A stretch of 64,000 nucleotides of DNA from Streptomyces clavuligerus (GCF_005519465.1 NZ_CP027858.1:3348001-3412000), one strand, 5' to 3'. Numbered from the stretch's first letter, positions 1-9,579 are shown. A program made the numbers and translations. The notes: generated by a model from the letters alone, not told the origin.

Positions 1-1421
1 GCGACCACCAGGCTCCGCTGCTTGTCGGTGTCCTGGAGGGTCACCGCCAGCGTCTGGGCGAGGAAATCCTGCACGGCCAGGGTCGCCCTGCCGCTGTCGA
101 GCATGTCGCCCTGGAACGCCTTGGAGAGCCGGGAGTCGGCGACCACCGCGGTGGTGCCGCCCCCGATCGGCCGGGCCGCGCTGGCCGTGTAGTTCAGCTG
201 GTCCCGGAGGCTGTCCCCCCGGGTGATGATCTTGTCTGCTCCCGCAGAGGTGGCGACCTTCACGATCGAGGAGTCGATGGCCCCCTCCACCGGCCAGGCG
301 AAGTCGGTCGAGGGCTTGACGTGCAGCAGCGTCTCCACCGTGGACGCGGAGACCGAGGTGGCCTGCTGGAGCTGCTTGAGCGAACCGGAGACGTTCTTGC
401 CCCGGTGTGCCAGCGAGGCGAGGTCGGGATCGGCGTAGGGCAGCGCCACGACCTTGGCGCCCTTGACGGCCGCCTGGAGATCACTCATCCACGTCTTGGC
501 CAGCTCCTGGTTCCGGCCCGGGACGGTGCCCTCGCCGTCCTCCCGCTTGACCCGGTAGCCGTCGGCCATCGCGGCCACACCGGCCAGCAGATCCGGATCG
601 ATCACCCAGGTGACCGGAAGCTCCCGGCCGAGGGAGACCATCTGCCCCAGCCTGCCGTCCGGCGCGATCTCCCGCGCCAGCGACTCATCCTCGAAGACCG
701 GGGGCTGCTCGTTGCCGGAGCCGGTCTCCGAGGTCAGATGGGTGGACGAGATCAGCGGCCAGAGATAGGTGAGGCGGGTCTTCTTCTCCAGCGCCTCGGG
801 CTGCCAGGGGAGGAAGGTCCGCTCGATACCGAGGACCTGGCTGTAGGACTGCGAGCCGGGGCTGCCCGAGAGGGCCACCCCGAGCTGGTAGACGCCGTTG
901 TCCCCGAGGTTCAGCTCGTCGACCGGGACCCGGAGGGAGAAGTCCCGGCTCACCCCGGAGGCGAGGCGGGGCAGCTTGACGGTGAAGGAGTCATCGACGG
1001 GGGTGCCGTCGTAGTCGGGATGGAAGTCCTCCCGCTGCGCCGCCCTGTCGATCCCGGTCCTGCCATAGATCTGGGGCCCCACCCGCAGGGCGACCTCGGC
1101 ATCGGTGACGGGCTGCTTCCCCTTGTTGACCACGGTGCCGGTGACCGTGAGTGTCTCCCCCGCCACCGGAGCCATGGGCTGAAGTGTGGTGAGGGACACA
1201 TCCACGGTGCTCGCGTCCGACGGAGCCTGCGGTCCGGCGTGCGCGGGGGAGGCCGCCATCCCGCCCAGCAGCCCCGCCGTGAGGGGCACCCCGAGGAGCG
1301 CCGAGGCGGTACGGCGCAGCCACCGGCGGGCCGGAGAGGGGGAAGGAATCCCCTGGAAGACTGCCGCCTCGGCCACGCGCACGTCCGTCCCTCGTCGTCT
1401 GTTGCGGTTGGTCGCAGTCAC
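1..1421 (-). CDS. DUF6049 family secreted protein (3' end beyond window)
   Basis: An uninterrupted minus-strand frame runs off the left edge, so only about the first 473 residues are present. Reading from a GTG at 1421, the product starts with a basic stretch (VTATNRNRRRGTDVRV), followed by a hydrophobic segment ending in SPAHA, which looks like a signal peptide. Next comes a beta-rich domain (TVTGTVVNKGKQPVTDAEV) and then a sequence typical of the large actinobacterial DUF6049 proteins. In Streptomyces this gene lies between cca and the murJ/mviN-like flippase gene, and here it is divergent from cca, which supports the call. The function of the family is unknown; an envelope role is inferred from the signal peptide and neighbours. 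The start is uncertain because no good ribosome-binding site precedes it. Confidence 0.75.
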   Translation of the reverse strand, partial: MTATNRNRRRGTDVRVAEAAVFQGIPSPSPARRWLRRTASALLGVPLTAGLLGGMAASPAHAGPQAPSDASTVDVSLTTLQPMAPVAGETLTVTGTVVNKGKQPVTDAEVALRVGPQIYGRTGIDRAAQREDFHPDYDGTPVDDSFTVKLPRLASGVSRDFSLRVPVDELNLGDNGVYQLGVALSGSPGSQSYSQVLGIERTFLPWQPEALEKKTRLTYLWPLISSTHLTSETGSGNEQPPVFEDESLAREIAPDGRLGQMVSLGRELPVTWVIDPDLLAGVAAMADGYRVKREDGEGTVPGRNQELAKTWMSDLQAAVKGAKVVALPYADPDLASLAHRGKNVSGSLKQLQQATSVSASTVETLLHVKPSTDFAWPVEGAIDSSIVKVATSAGADKIITRGDSLRDQLNYTASAARPIGGGTTAVVADSRLSKAFQGDMLDSGRATLAVQDFLAQTLAVTLQDTDKQRSLVV

Positions 1422-1589
1422 CGGGTCCGGTCGCCGGACCCTGGTCGCGTCCACGCATGGTAACGAGGTGCGCCCCGCGGAGGTGCCGCGGACCGCTTCA
1501 CAAGATCGCAACGGCTGTCCGCTCCTGCGGCGCGGGCTTCCGCCGCGGAGGGAGGTCCGGACGGGCGGAGGGACGTACCCTGTTCTGTT

Positions 1590-3038
1590 GTGCCGAACGC
1601 CAATGACAACACCTCCACCCCCCTGAGCCAGGTGCAGCACCGCGCGGTCGCGGAACTACTGCGGGTAGCGCCGGTGGCCGACGATCTCGCCCGCCGTTTC
1701 CAGGAGGCGGGATTCCGCCTTGCCCTGGTCGGCGGCTCCGTGCGGGACGCCCTGCTCGGTCGGCTCGGCAACGATCTGGACTTCACCACCGATGCCCGCC
1801 CCGAGGACGTCCTGAGGATCATGCGCCCCTGGGCGGACTCGATCTGGGACGTGGGTATCGCCTTCGGCACGGTCGGCTCCCAGAAGGGCGGCTACCAGAT
1901 CGAGGTCACGACCTACCGCTCCGAGGCGTACGACAGGACCTCCCGCAAGCCCGAGGTGGCCTACGGCGACTCGATCGAGGACGACCTCGTCCGCCGTGAC
2001 TTCACTGTGAACGCGATGGCTGTCGCGCTGCCGGAGAAGGAGTTCATCGACCCCCACAACGGTCTGGAGGACCTCGCGGCCCAGGTGCTGCGGACCCCGG
2101 GCACCCCGGAGGAGTCCTTCTCCGACGACCCGCTGCGGATGATGCGGGCCGCCCGGTTCGCCGCCCAGCTGGACTTCGATGTGGCACCCGAGGTCGTCGA
2201 GGCCATGAAGGACATGGCCGGACGGATCGAGATCGTCTCCGCGGAGCGGGTGCGCGAAGAGCTGAACAAGCTGATCCTCTCCGCCCATCCGCGCAAGGGA
2301 CTCGCCCTGCTGGTGGACTCCGGTCTCGCCGCCCAGGTGTTGCCCGAACTGCCCGCGCTGCGGCTGGAGAGCGACGAGCACCACCGGCACAAGGATGTCT
2401 ACGAGCACTCCCTGACCGTGCTGGAGCAGGCCATCGCGCTGGAGGGGAACGGGCCCGACCTGGTGCTGCGCCTGGCCGCGCTGCTCCATGACATCGGCAA
2501 GCCGAGGACGCGCCGCTTCGAGAGCGACGGTCGGGTCTCCTTCCACCATCACGAGGTGGTGGGCGCCAAGATGACCAAGAAGAGGATGACCGCGCTCAAG
2601 TACTCCAACGAGCTGGTCAAGGACGTCTCACGGCTGGTGGAGCTGCATCTTCGCTTCCACGGTTACGGGAGTGGAGAGTGGACCGACTCGGCGGTGCGGC
2701 GTTATGTCCGCGACGGCGGCCCTTTGCTGGACCGGTTGCACAAGCTGACCCGCTCGGACTGCACCACCCGGAACAAGCGCAAGGCGGCGGCGCTCTCCCG
2801 GACCTATGACGGTCTGGAGGTGCGGATCGCCGAGCTGAAGGAGCAGGAGGAGCTGGACGCCATCCGGCCCGACCTCGACGGCAACCAGATCCAGAAGATC
2901 CTGGGGGTGGGCCCGGGGCCGGTGATCGGCAAGGCGTACGCCCATCTGCTGGAGCTGCGGCTGGAGAACGGCCCCATGGAGGAAGAGGCCGCCATCGCCG
3001 CGCTCAGGAGCTGGTGGGCCGCGCAGAACGAGCAGTGA
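1590..3038 (+). CDS. cca: CCA tRNA nucleotidyltransferase
   Basis: This cytoplasmic enzyme adds or repairs the 3'-CCA end of tRNAs using CTP and ATP. The 482-residue protein has the class II nucleotidyltransferase signature GGSVRD at residues 48-53 and the metal-binding DLD at 62-64. The RRDFTVNAMA motif is at about 135-144, and an HD domain with LLHDIGKP has H300 and D301. Length and domain order fit actinobacterial CCA enzymes with a C-terminal HD domain. The start is the GTG at 1590, a few bases after a -10-like TACCCT at 1576-1581, so the message may be leaderless. The gene stands alone, divergent from the DUF6049 gene, and ends just before a parS/terminator array. Confidence 0.95.
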   Translation: MPNANDNTSTPLSQVQHRAVAELLRVAPVADDLARRFQEAGFRLALVGGSVRDALLGRLGNDLDFTTDARPEDVLRIMRPWADSIWDVGIAFGTVGSQKGGYQIEVTTYRSEAYDRTSRKPEVAYGDSIEDDLVRRDFTVNAMAVALPEKEFIDPHNGLEDLAAQVLRTPGTPEESFSDDPLRMMRAARFAAQLDFDVAPEVVEAMKDMAGRIEIVSAERVREELNKLILSAHPRKGLALLVDSGLAAQVLPELPALRLESDEHHRHKDVYEHSLTVLEQAIALEGNGPDLVLRLAALLHDIGKPRTRRFESDGRVSFHHHEVVGAKMTKKRMTALKYSNELVKDVSRLVELHLRFHGYGSGEWTDSAVRRYVRDGGPLLDRLHKLTRSDCTTRNKRKAAALSRTYDGLEVRIAELKEQEELDAIRPDLDGNQIQKILGVGPGPVIGKAYAHLLELRLENGPMEEEAAIAALRSWWAAQNEQ

Positions 3039-3084
3039 CGCCGGCCCTTACCGGCTGGAGCGGCCGGAGAGCCTGAAGCATCCG

Positions 3085-3132
3085 CGAGGGGTCGGGGTCA
3101 TGTTTCACGTGAAACATGACCCCGACCCCTCG
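3085..3132. terminator. 48-bp perfect palindrome carrying a central parS
   Basis: The two 24-nt arms are exactly complementary. The centre is the 16-bp ParB site TGTTTCACGTGAAACA (3101-3116). It begins 47 bp after the cca stop codon. The outer GC-rich arm would fold into a strong hairpin in RNA, so it may end cca transcription as well as hold a parS. There is no U tract, which is usual for Streptomyces terminators. Confidence 0.6.
3101..3116. promoter_or_regulatory. parS: parS site 1 (ParB binding site)
   Basis: TGTTTCACGTGAAACA matches the bacterial parS consensus over all 16 bases. Streptomyces carries about twenty such sites near oriC; ParB spreads from them to organise the origin region during sporulation septation. 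It is the first of three in an 84-bp span. Confidence 0.93.
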
Positions 3133-3133
3133 G

Positions 3134-3149
3134 TGTTTCACGTGAAACA
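3134..3149. promoter_or_regulatory. parS: parS site 2
   Basis: A perfect 16-bp TGTTTCACGTGAAACA with 17 bp between it and the end of site 1. Unlike its two neighbours it has only a 2-bp extension of symmetry (gg/cc). Confidence 0.93.
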
Positions 3150-3184
3150 CCCTCGCGATGTTTCACGTGAAACATCGCGAGGGT
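3149..3184. terminator. parS: 36-bp perfect palindrome with parS site 3 at its centre
   Basis: The arms are exactly complementary around TGTTTCACGTGAAACA at 3159-3174. The last base is the final base of the MFS gene's stop codon on the minus strand, so the hairpin sits immediately after that gene. As with the cca-side palindrome, it could act as both a terminator and a ParB site. Confidence 0.7.
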
Positions 3185-4461
3185 CAGCGGACTCCGCCCG
3201 TCCGTCGCCAGTGGTTCAGGGTCAGGGCGATCCCCGCATAGATCAGCGCCACCAGAGCGACCAGCTCCACCGACCTGCCGTCGGAGGGGAGGAGTAGCGC
3301 CGCGATGGCGGCGGCGCCGACGAAGGCGACATTGAACAGGACGTCGTAGAGGGAGAAGACCCGCCCCCGGTAGGCGTCGTCCACCGAGGTCTGGACGACG
3401 GTGTCGGTGGTGATCTTCGACCCTTGCGTGATGAACCCCAGAACGAAGGCAGCGACCAGGGTCGGGGCCGGAGCAAAGGGCAGTCCCAGGGCCGGTACGA
3501 GTACGGCTGCCGCAGTGGCACAGAGCACCAACCAGCCGGGGCGTCCCAGACGGCCGACGGCCCAGGGGGTCAGAACGGCGGCGGCGAAGAAACCGGCACC
3601 GGAGACCGCGACGGCCAGACCCAGCAGGGCGAGCCCGTCCTCCTCGTTCTCGTACCAGGCGTAGCGGCAGAGCATCAGGACCATGACGGTCAAGGCTCCG
3701 TAGTTGAAGCGCATCAGCGTCATCGAGGCCAGTACCCGCGCCGCCACCGGGTGCTCCGCCAGATGTCGGACCCCGCCCGCCAGGCCGCGGGCGGTGGAGG
3801 CGATGGCGGCGCCCAGGCCCGGTTGCGAGCCGCCGAGGTCGGGCCCCAGCAGCTCACGGGCCATGCGCAGGGACGCCAGGGCCGAACAGAGATAGAGGGC
3901 GGCGCCGAGCAGCACCACGGCGGCGTCGGAGTGTCCGGCGTCGCCGGAGATCAGCCGCACCACGAAGGCGAGCCCGCCACCCGCGGTCGCGGCCAGGGTC
4001 CCGGCGGTCGGGGAGAGGGAGTTCGCGACGACGAGACGCTCCTCGTCGACGACCCGGGGCAGTGCCGCGGAGAGTCCGGCCAGGACGAAGCGATTGACCG
4101 CGGTCACCGTGAGGGCCGAGGCGTAGAAGAGCCAGTCGGGCACGGAGGCAAGGATCAGGACGGCGGTTCCGCCCGCGAGCGCGGCCCGTAGCAGGCCCCC
4201 ATAGAGAAGGACCTGTCGTCGCTGCCAGCGGTCGAGCAGAACACCGGCGAACGGGCCGACCAGGGAGTAGGGCAGCAGTAGTACGGCCATGGCGGAGGCG
4301 ATGGCCGCCGGTGAGGTCTGCTTCTCCGGGGAGAACACCACATAGGTGGCGAGGGCGACCTGGTAGACGCCATCGGCCGACTGGGAGAGCAGCCTCACCG
4401 TCAGCAGTCGGCGGAAGCCGGTCAGACGCAGCAGAGCGCGAAGATCACTGACGACGGGCAT
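3184..4461 (-). CDS. MFS transporter
   Basis: A predicted inner-membrane secondary transporter of about 425 residues with around 12 hydrophobic segments. The cytoplasmic loop after the second segment reads GVLLDRWQRRQVLL, the usual MFS loop 2-3 pattern (GxLxDRxxRR). A second such loop (AVGRLGRPGWLVL) follows in the C-terminal half. The substrate is unknown; drug or metabolite efflux is the usual guess for this type. I chose the ATG at 4461 (MPVVSDLRALLRL) over an upstream one at 4524, because the extra 21 residues are not hydrophobic and look like leader. The gene converges on cca with three parS sites between the stop codons. Confidence 0.85.
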   Translation of the reverse strand: MPVVSDLRALLRLTGFRRLLTVRLLSQSADGVYQVALATYVVFSPEKQTSPAAIASAMAVLLLPYSLVGPFAGVLLDRWQRRQVLLYGGLLRAALAGGTAVLILASVPDWLFYASALTVTAVNRFVLAGLSAALPRVVDEERLVVANSLSPTAGTLAATAGGGLAFVVRLISGDAGHSDAAVVLLGAALYLCSALASLRMARELLGPDLGGSQPGLGAAIASTARGLAGGVRHLAEHPVAARVLASMTLMRFNYGALTVMVLMLCRYAWYENEEDGLALLGLAVAVSGAGFFAAAVLTPWAVGRLGRPGWLVLCATAAAVLVPALGLPFAPAPTLVAAFVLGFITQGSKITTDTVVQTSVDDAYRGRVFSLYDVLFNVAFVGAAAIAALLLPSDGRSVELVALVALIYAGIALTLNHWRRTGGVR

Positions 4462-4483
4462 GCGGTCAAGCGTCACATACGCG

Positions 4484-4516
4484 GAGGGCCCCCAGGGCGA
4501 TGACCCGGGGACCCTC
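4484..4516. terminator. imperfect GC hairpin upstream of the MFS gene / after ino1
   Basis: A stem of gagggcccccaggg pairs with cccggggaccctc around a short loop, 124 bp after the ino1 stop codon in the direction of ino1 transcription. It may end the padR-ino1 transcript before the MFS gene. The imperfect stem keeps confidence modest. Confidence 0.45.
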
Positions 4517-4639
4517 TCTGGCACAGCAGCCGATGACCGGACTCAGATCTTGGCAGTTCCGGCCGTCCGGACCGGGGCGGCCGTCATCGCCGCACGCTCA
4601 TCGACGACCGAGGAGCGTACGGGAACCGGCCTCGGTGGC

Positions 4640-5722
4640 TCAGCGCTCGACGGTGCCCGCGATGAACTTCTCGACGTTCTCCCGCGCCTCGTCGTCGAAG
4701 TACTGAACCGGCGGGGACTTCATGAAGTAGGAGGACGCGGAGAGGATCGGACCGCCGATGCCCCGGTCCTTGGCGATCTTCGCGGCGCGCAGGGCGTCGA
4801 TGATGACACCGGCCGAGTTGGGGGAGTCCCAGACCTCCAGCTTGTACTCCAGGTTCAGCGGGACGTCGCCGAACGCACGGCCCTCCAGGCGGACGTACGC
4901 CCACTTGCGGTCGTCCAGCCAGGCCACGTAGTCGGAGGGACCGATGTGGACGTTCTTCTCGCCCAGCTCACGGTCGGGGATCTGCGAGGTGACGGCCTGC
5001 GTCTTGGAGATCTTCTTCGACTCCAGGCGCTCCCGCTCCAACATGTTCTTGAAGTCCATGTTGCCGCCGACGTTCAGCTGCATCGTGCGGTCCAGGATGA
5101 CTCCGCGGTCCTCGAACAGCTTCGCCATCACACGGTGCGTGATGGTGGCGCCGACCTGGGACTTGATGTCGTCGCCGACGATCGGGACACCGGCCTCCGT
5201 GAACTTGTCCGCCCACTCCTTGGTACCGGCGATGAACACCGGGAGGGCGTTCACGAAGCCGACCTTGGCGTCGATGGCGCACTGGGCGTAGAACTTCGCC
5301 GCGTCCTCGGAGCCCACGGGCAGGTAGCAGACCAGCACGTCGACCTGGCGGTCCTTGAGGATCTGGACCACGTCGACCGGGGCCTCGGGGGACTCCTCGA
5401 TGGTCTCGCGGTAGTACTTGCCGAGACCGTCGAGGGTGTGGCCGCGCTGCACGGTGACGCCGGTGTTCGGCACATCGCAGATCTTGATGGTGTTGTTCTC
5501 GCTGGCGCCGATGGCGTCCGAGAGGTCGAGGCCGACCTTCTTGGCGTCCACGTCGAAGGCGGCGACGAACTCGATGTCGCGGACGTGGTACTCGCCGAAC
5601 TGGACGTGCATCAGACCCGGCACCTTGCTGCTCGGGTCGGCGTCCTTGTAGTACTCGACGCCCTGGACCAGCGAGGCGGCGCAGTTGCCCACGCCGACGA
5701 TGGCTACGCGAACCGAACCCAT
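4640..5722 (-). CDS. ino1: inositol-3-phosphate synthase
   Basis: This NAD-dependent cytoplasmic enzyme converts glucose 6-phosphate to 1L-myo-inositol 1-phosphate. That product feeds mycothiol and phosphatidylinositol synthesis in actinobacteria. The 360-residue protein begins [18 protein letters not shown], whose GxGNCA loop is the NAD-binding signature. It continues with [32 protein letters not shown] and the [12 protein letters not shown] block typical of the actinobacterial/archaeal short form. Length fits that subgroup (eukaryotic forms are over 500). It lies 50 bp downstream of padR on the same strand, so the two probably form an operon under the PadR operator. Confidence 0.96.
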   Translation of the reverse strand: MGSVRVAIVGVGNCAASLVQGVEYYKDADPSSKVPGLMHVQFGEYHVRDIEFVAAFDVDAKKVGLDLSDAIGASENNTIKICDVPNTGVTVQRGHTLDGLGKYYRETIEESPEAPVDVVQILKDRQVDVLVCYLPVGSEDAAKFYAQCAIDAKVGFVNALPVFIAGTKEWADKFTEAGVPIVGDDIKSQVGATITHRVMAKLFEDRGVILDRTMQLNVGGNMDFKNMLERERLESKKISKTQAVTSQIPDRELGEKNVHIGPSDYVAWLDDRKWAYVRLEGRAFGDVPLNLEYKLEVWDSPNSAGVIIDALRAAKIAKDRGIGGPILSASSYFMKSPPVQYFDDEARENVEKFIAGTVER

Positions 5723-5772
5723 TCCGGTTGCTCCCTGTGTGATCTCGGATGAGACCCCGCGACCGCGAGGTC

Positions 5773-6492
5773 TCAGTTGACGGGTCCGTCGGACGTATCC
5801 GGCGGGGTGGCGGGCCCGGAGGAGGTTCCTCCGGGGGACGCGTCACCCCTGTCCCGGGGCAGGCCGCCCGACGGCCCGGTTCTGTCGTCCTGCTGAGCGG
5901 AGCCGTCGGAGGGGGACCGCCGTTGGTCCCGCCCCGCCCGCTCGCTCTCGATGAGCTCGTTCAGCCAGCGCACCTCGCGCTCCACCGACTCCATGCCGTG
6001 GCGCTGTAGCTCCAGCGTGTAGCCGTCCACGCGCTCCCGGGTGCGGGCCAGTGAGGCCCGCATCTTCTCCAGGCGCTCCTCCAGCCGGCTGCGGCGGCCC
6101 TCCAGGACCCGCATCCGCACCTCGCGCTCCGTCTGTCCGAAGAAGGCGAAGCGGGCGGCGAAGTGCTCGTCCTCCCAGCTGTCCGGCCCGGTGTGGGCGA
6201 GGAGCTCCTCGAAGCGCTCCTTGCCGTCCGGCGTCAACCGGTAGACGATCTTGGCGCGGCGCCCTGCGAGTGAAGCGGACAGGGCTTCCTCGGGAGCGCT
6301 GCCCGTCTCTTCGATCAGCCAGCCGTTGGCGACCAGCATCTTGAGGCAGGGGTAGAGCGTCCCGTAGCTGAACGCTCGAAAGATCCCCAGTGAGGTATTG
6401 AGCCGTTTCCGCAGCTCATACCCGTGCATCGGAGCCTCACGGAGCAGGCCGAGTACGGCGAACTCAAGGATGCCCGAGCGTCTGCTCACCAT
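5773..6492 (-). CDS. PadR family transcriptional regulator
   Basis: A DNA-binding repressor. Residues 1-95 form the PadR winged helix, seen in the run [20 protein letters not shown] and the later [17 protein letters not shown]. Residues of about 120-190 are charged and helical ([23 protein letters not shown]), the usual dimerisation helix. The last 50 residues are a polar Pro/Gly/Ser tail of no evident function. The 239-residue length suits the longer PadR subclass. A 31-bp near-perfect inverted repeat 33 bp upstream of the start is the likely operator, implying autoregulation and, through the operon, control of ino1. The ligand is unknown. Confidence 0.9.
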   Translation of the reverse strand: MVSRRSGILEFAVLGLLREAPMHGYELRKRLNTSLGIFRAFSYGTLYPCLKMLVANGWLIEETGSAPEEALSASLAGRRAKIVYRLTPDGKERFEELLAHTGPDSWEDEHFAARFAFFGQTEREVRMRVLEGRRSRLEERLEKMRASLARTRERVDGYTLELQRHGMESVEREVRWLNELIESERAGRDQRRSPSDGSAQQDDRTGPSGGLPRDRGDASPGGTSSGPATPPDTSDGPVN

Positions 6493-6524
6493 GGCGCTCC
6501 TTCACCGTTCCGGCTGCTTATGCC

Positions 6525-6555
6525 GTGCTGATGTATCGACTCGATACATCAGCAC
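6525..6555. promoter_or_regulatory. putative PadR operator
   Basis: Arms GTGCTGATGTATCGA and TCGATACATCAGCAC are exactly complementary around a single central base. PadR proteins typically bind repeats containing ATGTATCGA/TCGATACAT, and this one lies in the region separating padR from the divergent PBP gene. It is placed to repress padR-ino1. An effect on the PBP gene is less likely because that start lies about 295 bp away. Confidence 0.75.
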
Positions 6556-6849
6556 GATAGGCCGGTGGTTCTGCTGCGACAAGAGGGGTCATCGTGAACG
6601 GCGTCACATCGTCAATTGATACGGAGCAACTTGCCTGTTTTGGGGTGAACTTCGAGATCCGGAGTGATTTGAGCGTGCGTAGTCTGTGCGGATGCAGACC
6701 ACCGGGAACCGTGTGCCGCCCTCAGGCGTCATCACCGTGGATGCACAGCGGTTGAGTCCTCCGCGGGACTCGCCCGTATCCATTTCGGGGGTACCGGACC
6801 ACCACTGCCGCTTCCAGGCGTACGCGCCTGCCCGAGGAGTAGTTGTTCG

Positions 6850-9579
6850 ATGAGCGAGCACCGTCGCAAACCGCCGCAGCCCCAAGGTGGCGGGCGTGCG
6901 GCAGCCAGGCGTGCCCAGCAGTCCTCCGGCCGCCGGGCGGCCCCGCACCAGGAAGCCGAATCCGGCTCTCCCCCCGGGCCGTACGGTGAGCCGGAGCGAC
7001 CCTACGGCGGACGGGCCGAGGCCCGCCGCGCCGCGCGCCGCGGTGGCCGCAGACGGACACAGAACGGCGCGGGAGCCGGTCACGGCGGCCATGGCGGCCC
7101 GGGCGGCGGACGCCGCGGCGGTGGCCACGGAGGCCCTGACGACGGCCGTCCCGGCAAGAAGAGGCTGATCGACTACCCGCGCCGGGGCAAGTACGGGTGG
7201 CGCCGCTGGATGCCCTCCTGGAAGCTGGTGAGCGGCCTCTGCCTCGGCTTCATCGGCAGTCTGATGGCCGCGGCCACCCTCGCCTACGCATGGGTGGACG
7301 TGCCGGACCCCGACAAGATGGCCGAGGCCGAGAACAACGTCTACTACTGGGACGACGGCACCCAGATGGCGGCGACCGGCGGTGAGGTCAACCGGCAGAA
7401 CATCGACATCAGCCAGATCCCGAAGGTCATGCAGAACGCCGTCATCTCGGCGGAGAACAAGACCTTCTGGAAGGACTCGGGCATCGACCCGCGCGGTATC
7501 ACCCGCGCGATGGTGAACATGGCCAAGGGCCAGGACACCCAGGGCGGCTCGACCATCACCCAGCAGTATGTGAAGAACGCCCGGCTCAACGATCAGTCCC
7601 AGACCTTCAGCCGGAAGTTCAAGGAACTGTTCATCTCCATCAAGATCGACAGCACGGTCGACAAGAAGGACATCCTCACCGGGTACCTGAACACCTCGTA
7701 CTACGGCCGCAACGCCCACGGCATACAGGCCGCCTCCCGGACGTACTACGGCAAGGACGCCCAGGATCTGAACGTGAGCGAGTCCGCGGTGCTCGCCTCG
7801 CTGCTCAAGGGGGCGACGCTCTTCGACCCCGCGGGCGCCCCGGAGCTCAACCCCGCCGCGACCCCGGAGCGGAACCGGGAGCGCGCGGAGAAGCGCTGGC
7901 GCTGGATCCTCGACGAGATGGTCAAGGACAAGCACCTGTCCGCGACGGAGCGTGACAAGTTCATCGACAAGGGCTTCCCCATGCCCAAGCCGGTGAAGAA
8001 GAGCGCACAGCTCGGCGGTCAGGTCGGCTATCTGGTCGACCTCGCCAAGCAGAACTTCCTCGTCAACAACAACCAGGGCATCGACGAGAAGGACCTGGCG
8101 CAGGGCGGCTACGAGATCCACACGACCTTCAACAAGGCCAAGATCCGGATCCTCGAAAAGACCGTCGAGGACGTCTACGCGAAGAACATCGACCCCAAGA
8201 AGCGCCCGAAGACGGACACGCATGTCCAGTTCGGCGGCGCCTCGGTCGAGCCGGACACCGGCAAGATCGTGGCCATCTACGGTGGTGAGGACGCCACCAA
8301 GCACTTCGCCAACAACGCCAACGAGACCGGTGCCCAGGTCGGGTCGACCTTCAAGCCCTTTGTGCTCGCCGCCGCCCTGCGGGACGGAAAGCGCGACCCG
8401 AAGCTGGGCCCCGTCCAGACCGCGCAGCAGCGCACGATCGTCGACCCCGACAAGAGCATCTACCGGGCCGACGACCGACAGGTGATCAAGAGATACAACG
8501 GCGAGATCTGGCGCGACGAGGCGGGCAACGACTTCCGGCAGGTCAACGACGGCAATCTGTCCCACGGTGAGATCACCCTGCGGGACTCGATGATCGTCTC
8601 CGCGAACTCCTCGTATGTGCAGCTCGGCATGGATGTCGGCGTTCCCGAGGTGCGCAAGGCGGCCATCGACGCGGGTCTGCTGGACTCCTCGCTGGAGAAG
8701 GCCGAGGTCCCGTCGTTCTCCCTCGGTATCTCCAGCCCGAGCGCGATCCGGATGGCGTCCGCCTACGGCACCTTCGCCGCCAGCGGTACCCAGCGCGACC
8801 CGTACTCGGTGCAGAAGGTGAAGAAGCGCGGCGCGGTGATCTTTGAGCACAAGGACTCACCGAAGCAGGCGTTCTCCCCGCAGATCGCCGACAACGTCAC
8901 CGATGTGCTCCGGGACGTCGTCGAGGACAACGAGAAGGGCACCGGCACCAACGCCCAGATCTCGGGCCGTGACGTCGCCGGGAAGACCGGTACCACCGAC
9001 GGCAACAAGTCGGCGTGGTTCGTCGGCTACACCCCGCAGCTCTCGACCGCGATCGACATGTTCCGGCTGAACGACGACGAGAAGGTCGCCAACCGGGGCT
9101 TCGAGGTCATGTACGGCACCGGCGGCCAGATGAAGATCCATGGCGCCTCGTTCCCGTCGGAGATCTGGCAGGCGTACATGCAGGCGGTCCTGAAGGGAGA
9201 GCCCACGGAGCGGTTCCCGAAGCCGGTGCCCATGGGCGAGACCGTCTGGGGCGCCGGCGCGATCAGCCCGCCCCCGAGCCCCACGGCCTCCGCCTCCGAC
9301 GAGCCGGACAGCAGCCCGCCGCCGAAGGAGACCGAGGAGCCGACCTCCCCCTCCCCGACGGCGAGCACGTCCGAGAAGCCGCCGACCATCCCGAGCCCCA
9401 CGGCGTCCGCCACGTCCTCCTGCCCCGCCTGGGAGTGGGACTGCGGCAAGCCCAGCAGCCCCAGTCCCACCAACTCGGAGTCGAGCGACCCCGGCGGACC
9501 GGGTGACGGAGACACCGGGGACAACGACGGACAACCCGCCCCCGGCCCGAACGGGTTCTGGGGCGCCCCGAGGGAGTAG
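6850..9579 (+). CDS. class A penicillin-binding protein (bifunctional transglycosylase/transpeptidase)
   Basis: A membrane-anchored peptidoglycan polymerase and cross-linker of 909 residues. A basic, Gly/His-rich cytoplasmic tail covers residues 1-122 and is followed by one membrane helix at about 126-148. The GT51 transglycosylase domain contains SAENKTFWKD (E202) and GGSTITQQ (232-239). The transpeptidase domain carries STFK (S499-K502), SAN (584-586) and KTGT (712-715), so all catalytic motifs are intact. The last 120 residues are Pro/Ser/Thr-rich and contain the pair of cysteines CPAWEWDC. A GAGGAG at 6834-6839 precedes the ATG. It heads a wall-related block with the GT87, alanine-racemase-like and femX genes. 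Confidence 0.95.
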   Translation: MSEHRRKPPQPQGGGRAAARRAQQSSGRRAAPHQEAESGSPPGPYGEPERPYGGRAEARRAARRGGRRRTQNGAGAGHGGHGGPGGGRRGGGHGGPDDGRPGKKRLIDYPRRGKYGWRRWMPSWKLVSGLCLGFIGSLMAAATLAYAWVDVPDPDKMAEAENNVYYWDDGTQMAATGGEVNRQNIDISQIPKVMQNAVISAENKTFWKDSGIDPRGITRAMVNMAKGQDTQGGSTITQQYVKNARLNDQSQTFSRKFKELFISIKIDSTVDKKDILTGYLNTSYYGRNAHGIQAASRTYYGKDAQDLNVSESAVLASLLKGATLFDPAGAPELNPAATPERNRERAEKRWRWILDEMVKDKHLSATERDKFIDKGFPMPKPVKKSAQLGGQVGYLVDLAKQNFLVNNNQGIDEKDLAQGGYEIHTTFNKAKIRILEKTVEDVYAKNIDPKKRPKTDTHVQFGGASVEPDTGKIVAIYGGEDATKHFANNANETGAQVGSTFKPFVLAAALRDGKRDPKLGPVQTAQQRTIVDPDKSIYRADDRQVIKRYNGEIWRDEAGNDFRQVNDGNLSHGEITLRDSMIVSANSSYVQLGMDVGVPEVRKAAIDAGLLDSSLEKAEVPSFSLGISSPSAIRMASAYGTFAASGTQRDPYSVQKVKKRGAVIFEHKDSPKQAFSPQIADNVTDVLRDVVEDNEKGTGTNAQISGRDVAGKTGTTDGNKSAWFVGYTPQLSTAIDMFRLNDDEKVANRGFEVMYGTGGQMKIHGASFPSEIWQAYMQAVLKGEPTERFPKPVPMGETVWGAGAISPPPSPTASASDEPDSSPPPKETEEPTSPSPTASTSEKPPTIPSPTASATSSCPAWEWDCGKPSSPSPTNSESSDPGGPGDGDTGDNDGQPAPGPNGFWGAPRE

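Noticed and set aside
3100..3297. Plus-strand 65-residue frame starting MFHVKHDPDPSVFHVKH
   Set aside because: Its repeated FHVK is only the translation of the three parS sites; it then runs antisense into the MFS gene.
6604..8850. 748-residue minus-strand frame opposite the PBP gene
   Set aside because: The PBP has all catalytic motifs; the opposite frame has none and no plausible start.
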